Shown here: piece by piece, positions 36,281-44,400 of the stretch
How positions within the stretch are numbered: position 1 is the stretch's first letter
Layout: the number at the start of each line of letters is the position of its first letter
From: an uncultured Flavobacteriaceae bacterium
Lineage (GTDB): Bacteria; Bacteroidota; Bacteroidia; Flavobacteriales; Flavobacteriaceae
DNA: 64,000 nt
Direction of reading: 5' to 3'
Assembly (NCBI GenBank): GCA_947494825.1
Contig: CANLWN010000002.1
Span: 558,001 to 622,000, forward strand
Made by a program: the position numbers and the translations under genes
Notes under the pieces: model-generated
Database searches by the model: none
The model's input: only the letters and a program-made list of their open reading frames with translations
What the model was told of the DNA's origin: nothing

Positions 36281-37633
36281 CTAATTCAACAACCCATCCA
36301 GTAAAGCTCTAGTTTTATCAAAAGAAGGTCTTGGGGCTTCAGGGTTTACAATCTTGCCTTCAGGGTCGATCAAAATGAAACGCGGAATAGAATTTACTGC
36401 ATAGGCATCCATAAATGCACTGTCAAATGACTTATCGGCAAAAAGTTGGAGTCCTCCTAGTTGCTTGTCAGCTACCATTTGTTTCCAGGTGGCCTTGACT
36501 TCTTTCTTATCAACGGAAATGCTCACAAAAACAACATTCTTATCGTGATAACGTTTCTCCAATTGCTTAAGGTAGGGCACTTGTTTGATGCAAGGTGCGC
36601 ACCAAGTGGCCCAAACATCGATGTAGACATATTTTCCTCTTAAATCGCTCAGGTTGATTATTTTGCCATCCGTGGTCTCATAGCTGAAATCCGGTGAAGT
36701 ATCTCCTTGATTCAGGCCTTTGGATTTAAGAACTTCCTGGTATTGTTTTTCGGCTGCTTCAATAAAAGGTTGGTGCGTGGTAACCCGTTTGATAAGGTCG
36801 AGATAATCTTTTGAACGCTCCTTATTTGAAGATATCTTTGAATAAAACCCATTGATCAGACTTATAGCCAACTCTTGAAATGGCACTTTTCGGAGAACAT
36901 TCAGCATTCCATCTAGGTCAGAAGCGGCCTCAATGCGCTTACTCCAAATTGAGTTCACCAAATAACGAAAATATGGCTGTTTGCTGTAATCGCTCTCGTT
37001 ATTCAATTTTAAAGCCCTTATGGGTTCGTAAAAACCTTCTGAGGGTGAGATCTCTTCGCCCAAGTAAAATTTATAGTTGGACTTATAATTCTGAATGCTA
37101 AGAAGGCGTTCGTATTCCAGCGATTTCTTCTCCATTGTTTTGAAGAAGTCCTCTACATCAAACTCGAATAGTGAGGCTAAATGAGTGTTTTTGACGTTCT
37201 CAATGTTTTTGAGATAGGTGGCTTCATCCACCTGATAAAAAGCTTCCAAATCCTTCGTGAGTTGAGAACCTACGGCTGATTTCTTAGCTAGATAATTATT
37301 TCGCTCTGAACCTTGTCCATCAAAAACGAGTGTGTTTTCAAAATGTTTGGCATCAAAAACTAGCTCGAGCTTATCACTAGGATAGAGGTAGATATAGGCT
37401 GTGTTACGGCCGTATTTAAGAAAATAGTACCCATCCTCTATTTTCGCGGACATGCTGAAATTTCCATTGGCATCCAGCTCGGTCGAGACCAATTTTTGAT
37501 TGCTAAGGTGGGTGATCATAATGGAAGTCGCCGAGTGGTTCTGCACTTGTCCAGAGAAAACTATTTTCCCAGATTTAGCAAATAGGGTTAGGCTAATGAA
37601 TAGGGTAATAAACGTACTGATGATTTTGTTCAT
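36281..37633 (-). CDS. TlpA-like thioredoxin-domain protein, exported
   Basis: 450 residues with a signal peptide (FITLFISLTLFA). An N-terminal beta domain of the DUF4369 kind (about 20-115), a helical middle, and a C-terminal TlpA/ResA thioredoxin-like domain with the redox motif TWCAPC (Cys about 345 and 348) in VYIDVWATWCAPCIKQVP. It acts in the periplasm as a thiol-disulfide oxidoreductase; client unknown. The gene is bracketed by the two composite repeats. Confidence 0.9.
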   Translation of the reverse strand: MNKIISTFITLFISLTLFAKSGKIVFSGQVQNHSATSIMITHLSNQKLVSTELDANGNFSMSAKIEDGYYFLKYGRNTAYIYLYPSDKLELVFDAKHFENTLVFDGQGSERNNYLAKKSAVGSQLTKDLEAFYQVDEATYLKNIENVKNTHLASLFEFDVEDFFKTMEKKSLEYERLLSIQNYKSNYKFYLGEEISPSEGFYEPIRALKLNNESDYSKQPYFRYLVNSIWSKRIEAASDLDGMLNVLRKVPFQELAISLINGFYSKISSNKERSKDYLDLIKRVTTHQPFIEAAEKQYQEVLKSKGLNQGDTSPDFSYETTDGKIINLSDLRGKYVYIDVWATWCAPCIKQVPYLKQLEKRYHDKNVVFVSISVDKKEVKATWKQMVADKQLGGLQLFADKSFDSAFMDAYAVNSIPRFILIDPEGKIVNPEAPRPSFDKTRALLDGLLN

Positions 37634-37816
37634 GTTTGGCGATATTAAAAAATAAAGATACTTATTTTGATATTTGAAAAAAATAGTTGGACCACATCCT
37701 TAAAACTGTACAGAACAACTAGTAGAATTGATCGTTTCTGTCCCAAAAACTATCGAAATCCTACTCCCCGTCAAGGTGGCAATGGTATTATAGCTTTCCT
37801 TTCTTGCTCCAACATG

Positions 37817-37973
37817 TCCCCGCTGGCGGATCTACCTGTCGGCAAACAGGTTTGTAATCCGTGCCCCTCCAGTATACAGCATCCCTGCCCTCAAAAGAAA
37901 GCCACAGCCCTACTAAGGAGGCCGTGGCTTTTGTATCATTATTACGCGGATTGCAAATCCGCGCTATCGTGGT
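37817..37973. repeat. Composite REP-like repeat, copy 2
   Basis: Same order as copy 1: CCTGTCGGCAAACAGG with TTTGTAATCCGTGCC, hairpin AAAGCCAC (37898-37905)/GTGGCTTTT (37924-37932) and the palindrome GCGGATTGCAAATCCGC (37946-37962). The stem arms differ from copy 1 but compensate each other (CCAC/GTGG in both), which suggests the hairpin is maintained by selection. Confidence 0.85.
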
Positions 37974-38040
37974 TATGTAGTTTTCTTCAAGTATCATTAT
38001 AAGACTACAAACCCACATTATTGCTGTCTGTAATACCTTT

Positions 38041-38155
38041 CAACTTTTAAAAACCTGTGGGTAAAAGCACTCGTCACACTTGTCCGCCGGAACCACGACA
38101 AGTGGTGAAGGAGGAGACCTGCCTGCCGGCAGGCAGGCGAGCGCTAGCTGGGGGC
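38041..38155. repeat. Dispersed palindromic repeat, copy B
   Basis: Partner of 35397-35488. It carries an extra insertion, the 20-nt palindrome CCTGCCTGCCGGCAGGCAGG (about 38119-38138), absent in copy A. Confidence 0.75.
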
Positions 38156-38192
38156 CCAAACCTTGGTGTTAGCAACAACTTTCGCTATTTTT

Positions 38193-38218
38193 TATATACA
38201 TTGTTACCTGCTGGCTTT
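38193..38218 (+). repeat. Left inverted repeat flanking the lipoprotein gene
   Basis: TATATACATTGTTACCTGCT is nearly the reverse complement of AGCTTGCAGGTAACAATTGT (39031-39050). It overlaps the last codons of the lipoprotein gene. Together the two repeats bracket a single gene. Confidence 0.65.
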
Positions 38219-39019
38219 CTCGATGTCTGTCGTTTGGTCAGTTATACTTTTCGTTTGTAGTTCAATACTAAACGCCTCTAACTCAGTTTTTAAATTCATT
38301 TCCATTTCTAAATAGAACTTTGTAAAGAATTGTTTTTCAATATCGAAATCAATTTGTCCAACACCTGTTCCGTCTAATTCCATTTCATAATCTTTTGTCG
38401 CAGATTTTATAGTGTAGACTTGGTTAAGGTCAAAATATCCAATTCCATTTTCTACTTTTTTTAAAGTATAAATTGAGTTAATTTCCATTTCGATTGTTAC
38501 ATCTGCAATTGGGATCGACATTGGGTTTTTCTGCTCAAAACTTTCCCCAACTTTTATTTTCTTCTCTGGATATTTAATTTGGTTCATCATCGATTCCATA
38601 GCTGGAAGTAATGTTCTCTTTTTTTCTTCTGTCATTGTCGTTGAAGAAATAGAATCAATTTTAGTTTTTCCGTCAACTGCTTTTCCGAAAAATTTGGTTC
38701 CACTAACCAAAGTCGGATTATTTGATTCTAACAACTCTATGTCAATCGGAAATTCGTTTCCATTCAGTTCGCCAGTTTTTGATATGCTTTTTAATAGACT
38801 TGTGTCTTTTGTAATTGACGGATTTTCAATTCCATTGTTTTTGAGATTCTGCAATATTTCGTCCGAAGCGATATATTTTACATTATTTTCCGAAATCTGC
38901 TTTTGCGTTAATGTGTAATTAAGGTTTGGTAAATAGCCAACTTTAAAATCAATTTCCTCTTGACTGTTGCAAGAAGTAATTGTAATTGTCAATAAGATAA
39001 GTAGTATTGTTTTCTTCAT
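38204..39019 (-). CDS. Lipoprotein, possibly DUF6263-like
   Basis: 271 residues. Lipoprotein signal MKKTILLILLTITITSC (Cys17). The mature part contains YLPNLNYTLTQKQISEN and YPEKKIKVGESFEQKNPMSI, reminiscent of the DUF6263 type in layout, but I cannot be sure. The gene is AT-rich compared with the window average and is flanked by inverted repeats (38193-38218 and 39031-39055), one overlapping its 3' end. These are signs of a mobile or cassette-like unit. Confidence 0.75.
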   Translation of the reverse strand: MKKTILLILLTITITSCNSQEEIDFKVGYLPNLNYTLTQKQISENNVKYIASDEILQNLKNNGIENPSITKDTSLLKSISKTGELNGNEFPIDIELLESNNPTLVSGTKFFGKAVDGKTKIDSISSTTMTEEKKRTLLPAMESMMNQIKYPEKKIKVGESFEQKNPMSIPIADVTIEMEINSIYTLKKVENGIGYFDLNQVYTIKSATKDYEMELDGTGVGQIDFDIEKQFFTKFYLEMEMNLKTELEAFSIELQTKSITDQTTDIEKASR

Positions 39020-39030
39020 ATGGTTTTTTC

Positions 39031-39055
39031 AGCTTGCAGGTAACAATTGTATATA
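39031..39055 (-). repeat. Right inverted repeat flanking the lipoprotein gene
   Basis: AGCTTGCAGGTAACAATTGT then ATATA, 11 nt upstream of the start codon; near-perfect inverse of 38193-38218. Confidence 0.65.
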
Positions 39056-39175
39056 ACAACTTGTTGCTTTATATATCAAATTTAAGAAATATAGATACTA
39101 GTAATTATATTCCATTAATTCACCTTTTTCGGATACACTTGGTTTACTTTGACCCCCCGCTAGCGGAAGATTTTC

Positions 39176-39595
39176 TTATACGAGATCCAATTGGTCAAAA
39201 TGCCTTAAGCATAACCTCAATTCTATTGCTCCTTTCAATAGCTTTCTTTCTAATTCGCCCTTTGGTATAAACCTAGAAAAGTATTCGGCATTTGAATCTA
39301 TCTCTGTCTGACTAACTCTTGACATAATCAATTTATTAAGCTGATTTATGTGGAGCGTTTGCGATTTATCATCATAGTTCGGCATTTCTCCATTCAATAG
39401 CTTAAATACAATTACTTCCAAGTAATCCTCTATATTTTCATAAGAAATCGAAATTGCTTTTTCTTCATCTCTGTATTCTACTTCGTAAAAAGCATTTCCA
39501 TTAACTGTATCATTCACTTTGCTAAAACCAAATTCTGATTTTAGAAAGGAATAAAAGAACTTTACGGATTTTAAATACTCTGTTTCTTCAACCAT
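39176..39595 (-). CDS. Putative immunity protein
   Basis: 139 residues, acidic, cytosolic: SVKFFYSFLKSEFGFSK opening, AFYEVEYRDEEKAISISYEN strands, and a C-terminal helix GAIELRLCLRHFDQL. Layout and size are like immunity proteins in polymorphic toxin loci; no family named. It sits at the 3' end of the Rhs toxin array on the same strand. The palindrome CCGCTAGCGG lies just past its 3' end (39157-39166). Confidence 0.65.
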   Translation of the reverse strand: MVEETEYLKSVKFFYSFLKSEFGFSKVNDTVNGNAFYEVEYRDEEKAISISYENIEDYLEVIVFKLLNGEMPNYDDKSQTLHINQLNKLIMSRVSQTEIDSNAEYFSRFIPKGELERKLLKGAIELRLCLRHFDQLDLV

Positions 39596-39701
39596 TAGTT
39601 AATGATTTGAAATGCGTTTGGATGAAGTTTTAAATAATTCTTAATCATATTTTGCTCCATCTGATAAAAAACATTTAGAACCCCTGTTAGCGGAAGGTGT
39701 A

Positions 39702-40043
39702 TTATTTTGAATACCTATTCTCCATTTCTTTATTTTCTTTTAGGCGTTTATGGATATATTGGCAGGCATCTTCTTCCTCAGTGAACGTTCTCACTGAGTG
39801 TTTTTCCCCCTTCTCTTTATAATATACTTCGTATTTAGTTAAATGCTTTCCTTTTTTAATTGTCAGCGAAAGTTTATCATCATCATTTGTAGATCCATAA
39901 ACCCCGTGCAAATAATATTTTTCTTCAGAGATTTTTAATTCTTTGAGCTTTATATGTAATTCGTGTATTGTCATTTCAGTATTATTAGAATGGTGAAATA
40001 ATTCCTCTTTTAATGAGAATGTCTGCTCCAGAGGATAGTTCAT
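39702..40043 (-). CDS. Putative immunity protein (YYxERG/EACxY-type)
   Basis: 113 residues. The second half reads TKYEVYYKEKGEKHSVRTFT then EEEDACQYIHKRL, a layout familiar from small immunity proteins of polymorphic toxin systems. The start overlaps the stop of the HEAT-like gene by 4 bp (40040-40043); a second start at 39974 (MTIHELHIKL) is possible. No toxin is adjacent except the orphan fragment at 40563-40851, so it could protect against that or another toxin. Confidence 0.65.
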   Translation of the reverse strand: MNYPLEQTFSLKEELFHHSNNTEMTIHELHIKLKELKISEEKYYLHGVYGSTNDDDKLSLTIKKGKHLTKYEVYYKEKGEKHSVRTFTEEEDACQYIHKRLKENKEMENRYSK

Positions 40044-40555
40044 CTGTTTCCCAAGACTTGTTTTGCATTATATGCTATTAAATACTCTTTGTGATTGGAG
40101 TATTCCTCTATGACACTATTCACTTTAGAATTCTTAAATTTTATCAGGTAGCTAAAAGCAGTTGGTAAAGTATATACATAATATGGATTTTTGTCGTCAT
40201 CTAATTTCCTGAAAGAACTAATGGCAACTTCAATCATATTGTCATCCCTGTTTATTTCAAAAATCGAAACTGCAATTATTAGTTTAGTCATATCATCATA
40301 ACTCTTTTCTAATATTTGTTTTAAAACAGAAAGTGATTTTTGAGATTTTAAATAGGCCAATGTTTCTATAATCAAAACATCAATTTCTTCTTGAGCTGAT
40401 TCAAAGGATAGAGATAATTTATCTATAAGAGCATCTTCTAACTGTATTTTTTCATTTGTTGTTAAGCCATCAATTAAAGGGATATTGTTGAATCCATTTC
40501 GATGCCGATAATTACTTGGAGGAATAATTACATTGACTAATCTCTCTATATCCAT
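40040..40555 (-). CDS. HEAT-like helical protein, putative immunity protein
   Basis: 171 residues, all-helical with repeated leucine-rich pairs (ALIDKLSLSFESAQEEIDVL; ETLAYLKSQKSLSVLKQIL; YVYTLPTAFSYLIKFKN). The pattern fits two or three HEAT repeats. It starts 7 nt after the orphan toxin fragment, the normal place for the cognate immunity gene. Neutralisation of the orphan toxin is inferred from position. Confidence 0.7.
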   Translation of the reverse strand: MDIERLVNVIIPPSNYRHRNGFNNIPLIDGLTTNEKIQLEDALIDKLSLSFESAQEEIDVLIIETLAYLKSQKSLSVLKQILEKSYDDMTKLIIAVSIFEINRDDNMIEVAISSFRKLDDDKNPYYVYTLPTAFSYLIKFKNSKVNSVIEEYSNHKEYLIAYNAKQVLGNR

Positions 40556-40562
40556 TTCAAAA

Positions 40563-40851
40563 TCATCTATAAATTATGTTAACTCCCTTTTGTTGTAATA
40601 TTGGCAATTCCGTTTTAAACCAAACAGCACCTGCTCTTGGATTATTCAAAAATACGTTAACGGTGCTTCCATCAGGAATTCCTTTTGCCCATGTAGCTGA
40701 TAATCTTTGCCACATAGGTTCGGCTTGTGACCAAGGTATGTTTCTGCTATCTATTAAGTTTTGCAAGTTCCTTCCTGCTCGTGTTTGTCCTAGTGTTTGA
40801 AAGCCTTCTCCAATTGCTCTCATTTCCGTGCCTGTACCTGAGAAAAATGCT
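40563..40851 (-). pseudogene. Orphan Rhs C-terminal toxin fragment, ADP-ribosyl-cyclase-like
   Basis: The frame opens right after a TGA (40854-40852) and runs AFFSGTGTEMRAIGEGFQTL, then GQTRAGRNLQNLIDSRN, MWQRLSATWAKGI, VNVFLNNPRAG and WFKTELPILQ. There is no Rhs core; the first ATG is at 40823. Order and residues resemble ADP-ribosyl cyclase/NAD glycohydrolase folds (TLEDTLLG, FW..VS..FA and the catalytic Glu of SVE in CD38): the Trp of MWQ and the Glu of KTELP take the catalytic places. It is a displaced toxin tip without delivery domain. Fold assignment by eye only. Confidence 0.65.
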
Positions 40852-40885
40852 CAATTGCTAATCTTAGCAGCAATTCTCTATATAA

Positions 40886-41437
40886 TCAACCTCTTTTTTT
40901 CATTGCATACTCATACTTCCTTTTTAATGACCCATCAATATTACCCTTGTACTTTTCAACAAGTTTAACTAATCCAACATAATCTTTGCTATTCCATAAC
41001 TTATCTACATCTTCTTTAAAGAATTTTTCTTCTTGGTTGCGGTTATAATCAAGAACATTTTGTTTTCTCAAACTATCAAGTTCAGAACAAATCTTAATGT
41101 GATTTTTGATTAATTCTTTCAAATGATTTTTGAGAAACACTTTGACCTCTCGAGTCCAAATTTCCAGTTTATCCTCGTCTACTATTTGAGTGGCTCTAAA
41201 TTGAATTTTCTCTTCATCCAAGTATTCTCTTAATTCTGAGAGCGTGTAAGATTTGTTATTTGCTTTGAAGAGAAAATTAACATCTACCTCAGAGGATCTA
41301 TTGAAATCATAGGAAATGGAAATCACCAATACTTTGTTCCCATATTCAACAATACCTTTTGATTCATTTTGCAGAGCGAATTCAAACAGGCTAAAAACCG
41401 AACTGAGAATCTCTTTAACTAATTTGTTAAAATTCAT
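40886..41437 (-). CDS. Putative immunity protein for the Rhs toxin
   Basis: 183 residues. Begins MNFNKLVKEILSSVFSLFEF; a mixed helix/strand N-terminal part then long charged helices. Strongly AT-rich and 11 nt downstream of the Rhs stop, the expected position of the cognate immunity gene. No family recognised. Confidence 0.75.
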   Translation of the reverse strand: MNFNKLVKEILSSVFSLFEFALQNESKGIVEYGNKVLVISISYDFNRSSEVDVNFLFKANNKSYTLSELREYLDEEKIQFRATQIVDEDKLEIWTREVKVFLKNHLKELIKNHIKICSELDSLRKQNVLDYNRNQEEKFFKEDVDKLWNSKDYVGLVKLVEKYKGNIDGSLKRKYEYAMKKRG

Positions 41438-41448
41438 ATTGCTTCATA

Positions 41449-44400
41449 TTAAAATGGTGGATGATATGCACCAGTTGCCGAATTGAATCTCCAACCTCGG
41501 CTTTCCAACAAATACCTTTCCGCTCTAAGGAAACCTCCAGTTGGAATTTGTTGTCCATTAGGATAGAGGAAAGAATCAAAAATTGGATTTCCACGTTTCA
41601 TTTCCTGTCTAAGAAACCCAGAGTTTTGTTTCCAGTTTAATTTTGGTGTTCCCTTGTTTGGAAGGTGTAACATATAATCCCCCATCTTCCATCCCTTGGC
41701 GGTCGTAGTTGTCGTTTCTCCCCATTTGTATAAGTTCAAGCCACCTTTATTCCCCTTAGCAGCCCTCCAAGCCGCTCCCGCTTCCGCTCGGGTGGCAAAC
41801 TGGCCGGCCGTCATTTTTTGGAACTGATTCCAGGTAGTGGCGCCACCTTTTACAGCGTTCCTTGCCGCAGCCCTTGCCCCAACTTTCACCCCGGTCTTTA
41901 CCGCCCCCTTTATTAAAGAGGCCGATCCCAATGTAAAGACGTCCAATACGATAAACCCGGCCCCCAGGGCCACCTGCCAACCATTGCCATCCCGGATCCC
42001 CTTGCGGATATCGTTGATGCCACCGGCTATGGGCACAAAATCCAATGCGGTATCCACGACATCCTCCGCCGTAATGCCAAAACCGTCATTTCCCTGCAAG
42101 GTACTGCCATTTTGGGAAATTCCATACACTCCGGTATTGCCGCTGCCCCCAAAATTGGTGCTGGGAAGAATTGGTGTACTATACTCGAATCGATCGGAAA
42201 GTTCAAAATTGTATTTCGGATTGCCTCGTGACGGTCCGGATATGCTCGTGGCAATTTTGGAGTTATTGCCATTATTACCAGGTGCAGGTGCCGCCTTTCT
42301 TCTCGATTCCGAGCCACCACTAAAATTCTTTATAAAGCTATAGGTTCCTAAAATTGCTGAGGCCACAAAAAAAACTTTAACCGCAATATCAATTAGCGCA
42401 GCAATCTCCAAGAAAAACTCCCCACTCGGGTCTACATACATCAAGGGGTTGTTCAGCGCATAGCTGTAGCGGTTAAAATTCTGAGGGTTAAAGGGTTCCT
42501 GGATATGGTTGTCCGGACTCAAAAAGCGGCCCAGTCGGGCATCGTACATCCGCCCGTTCATATGGATCAGTCCCACTTCAAAAAAGTGTTCGTGCCCCGT
42601 ATAGCCCCGCCCCAATAGGCTGCCATGGCCAAAAACGGTGCCGGTGCCGCTGTCCAGGAACTTGTCTACCGTGCCCCAGGCACCAAACTGCCGTTGCTCC
42701 TTTACATCGCCATCGGCATCGGTAATGGCCAGGATACTGCCCAGATAGTCCCGGTGCAGGTAATGGTATTCGTCCACTCCTCCGGTCCCGGTCCTTTTAA
42801 TATGGGCAATGGGTGCGGTATAGGCATCGCCGCCCACATAGGTGATGATCTTGGTGGTATTGCTATCCCTATCTTCCACGATCTCTGCCGGGATAATGGC
42901 CGAATAGTGCTTGCGGTACCTTCTATCGGTCCTGGCCTCATCCTCCCCGCCGTAATAGGCCGTTGAGCGGTTCATCATGGGGCCATACTCAAAACTGGCC
43001 CGGCCATGGTCCGTTTGGCGGATCTCCACCGGTTTTTTAAAGGCATTGTAACTGATTTGTTGGGTGGGGTGTTCCTGAAAATAGGTCCCGCCCACCGTGT
43101 TGGGATCGATCTGCGTGAGCCTATATTTCTTATGGGTATCGGTATAGGCATAGCTCCCCAAAGCGGAATTGTTGGTGATGCGCCCCCGCGCATCATAGAC
43201 CATGGTCCGGGAAGTATGCCCGCTGATAGTGGTAAGGCGGTCCAGGTTGTCGTACCCAAAATTCTCCTGCCAGTTAAAGCCAAAATTCTTCCTTCGGGTA
43301 AGCGTGCCCCTTTGTTCGTTAAAGTCGTATTCCATATGCAGCGCCACGGTGGGGTCGGTGCCGCTTTCCTTATCCTCTATTTCGGTGAGGTAGCCATAGG
43401 CATCGTAGGTCTTGGTGCTGTGCATCCCGTTGCCCAATGTTACCGAAAGGGCCTGGCCCCGGGCATTAAGCTGGTCCAATTGCCAAAGCTTGTCCGTGGT
43501 ACCGGTGTTCCCGATCTCTTTTAAAATACCGGAGGCATCGTAGCCGTTTCGGGTGGTCACCGTCTTGGAGGCACCGCCCACCAGGGTCGAGATCTGGGTC
43601 TCTTGGTGTACACGACCGTAGGTGTCATAGGTGGTCCGGTGCTCAAAACTGGCCAGGCCCGTATTTTCTGTAATCGTAGCGGGGCGTTTGTAGCTGTCGT
43701 AGGTATATTGATAGGTATAGGTCCTGTTGCTGTTGGTGAGGTCCCGCCCATTGATTGTAGTGAGTAGTTTGGTGGTATTGTCGTACACATAGGCCAGGCT
43801 ATGGTCCGTCAAATCTCCTGTCATGGTCTTGGAGGTCGGTTTGCCAAAGGCATCGTATGCATAGGTGGTAGTGCCCTTCGGGGTGGTCTCGGCCAACAGC
43901 TCGCCAAAGCTGTTATAGCTGTAGGTATAGGTGCCCGCGGCGGGGTCGTGAAGGCGTGTCCTGCGCCCCCAGCCATCAATGTCCACGCCCACTACATGCC
44001 CGCCATGGTCAGCGGTCTTCATCGTTCCATTGGCAAAGTAGGTATAGTTTACCGTGCCGCCCGGGTTCTGTACCTTTACCGTATTGCCCAGGGCATCCAT
44101 TGTAGTGGTGGTGCTCTTTATCCCATCGTTTACCGTTACGGACAGCCCGGAATAACTGGTGTTGATCGTTCTCCCGGTATACCATTGTTGGGTAACCAAA
44201 CGGCCTTCCGCATCAAAGGCGAAGGTGGTCCACTGGCTGGGCGATCCGCTATGGGGCTCGCTTACCCGTTTTTTCCGCCCACTTACATCATATTCATAAT
44301 CCTTATAGATCCAGGTGTTATTTAGGCTCAGTACCCCCGTTCTGGTGACCCATCCAAAAGCGTTGTAATTGGTCAATTCCTTGGCCCCATCGGCATGATC

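Noticed and set aside
38165-38215. Integron attC site near GTTAGCAACAAC and GTTACCTGC
   Set aside because: The core does not match GTTRRRY/RYYYAAC and no integrase is in the window. It was kept only as an inverted-repeat observation.
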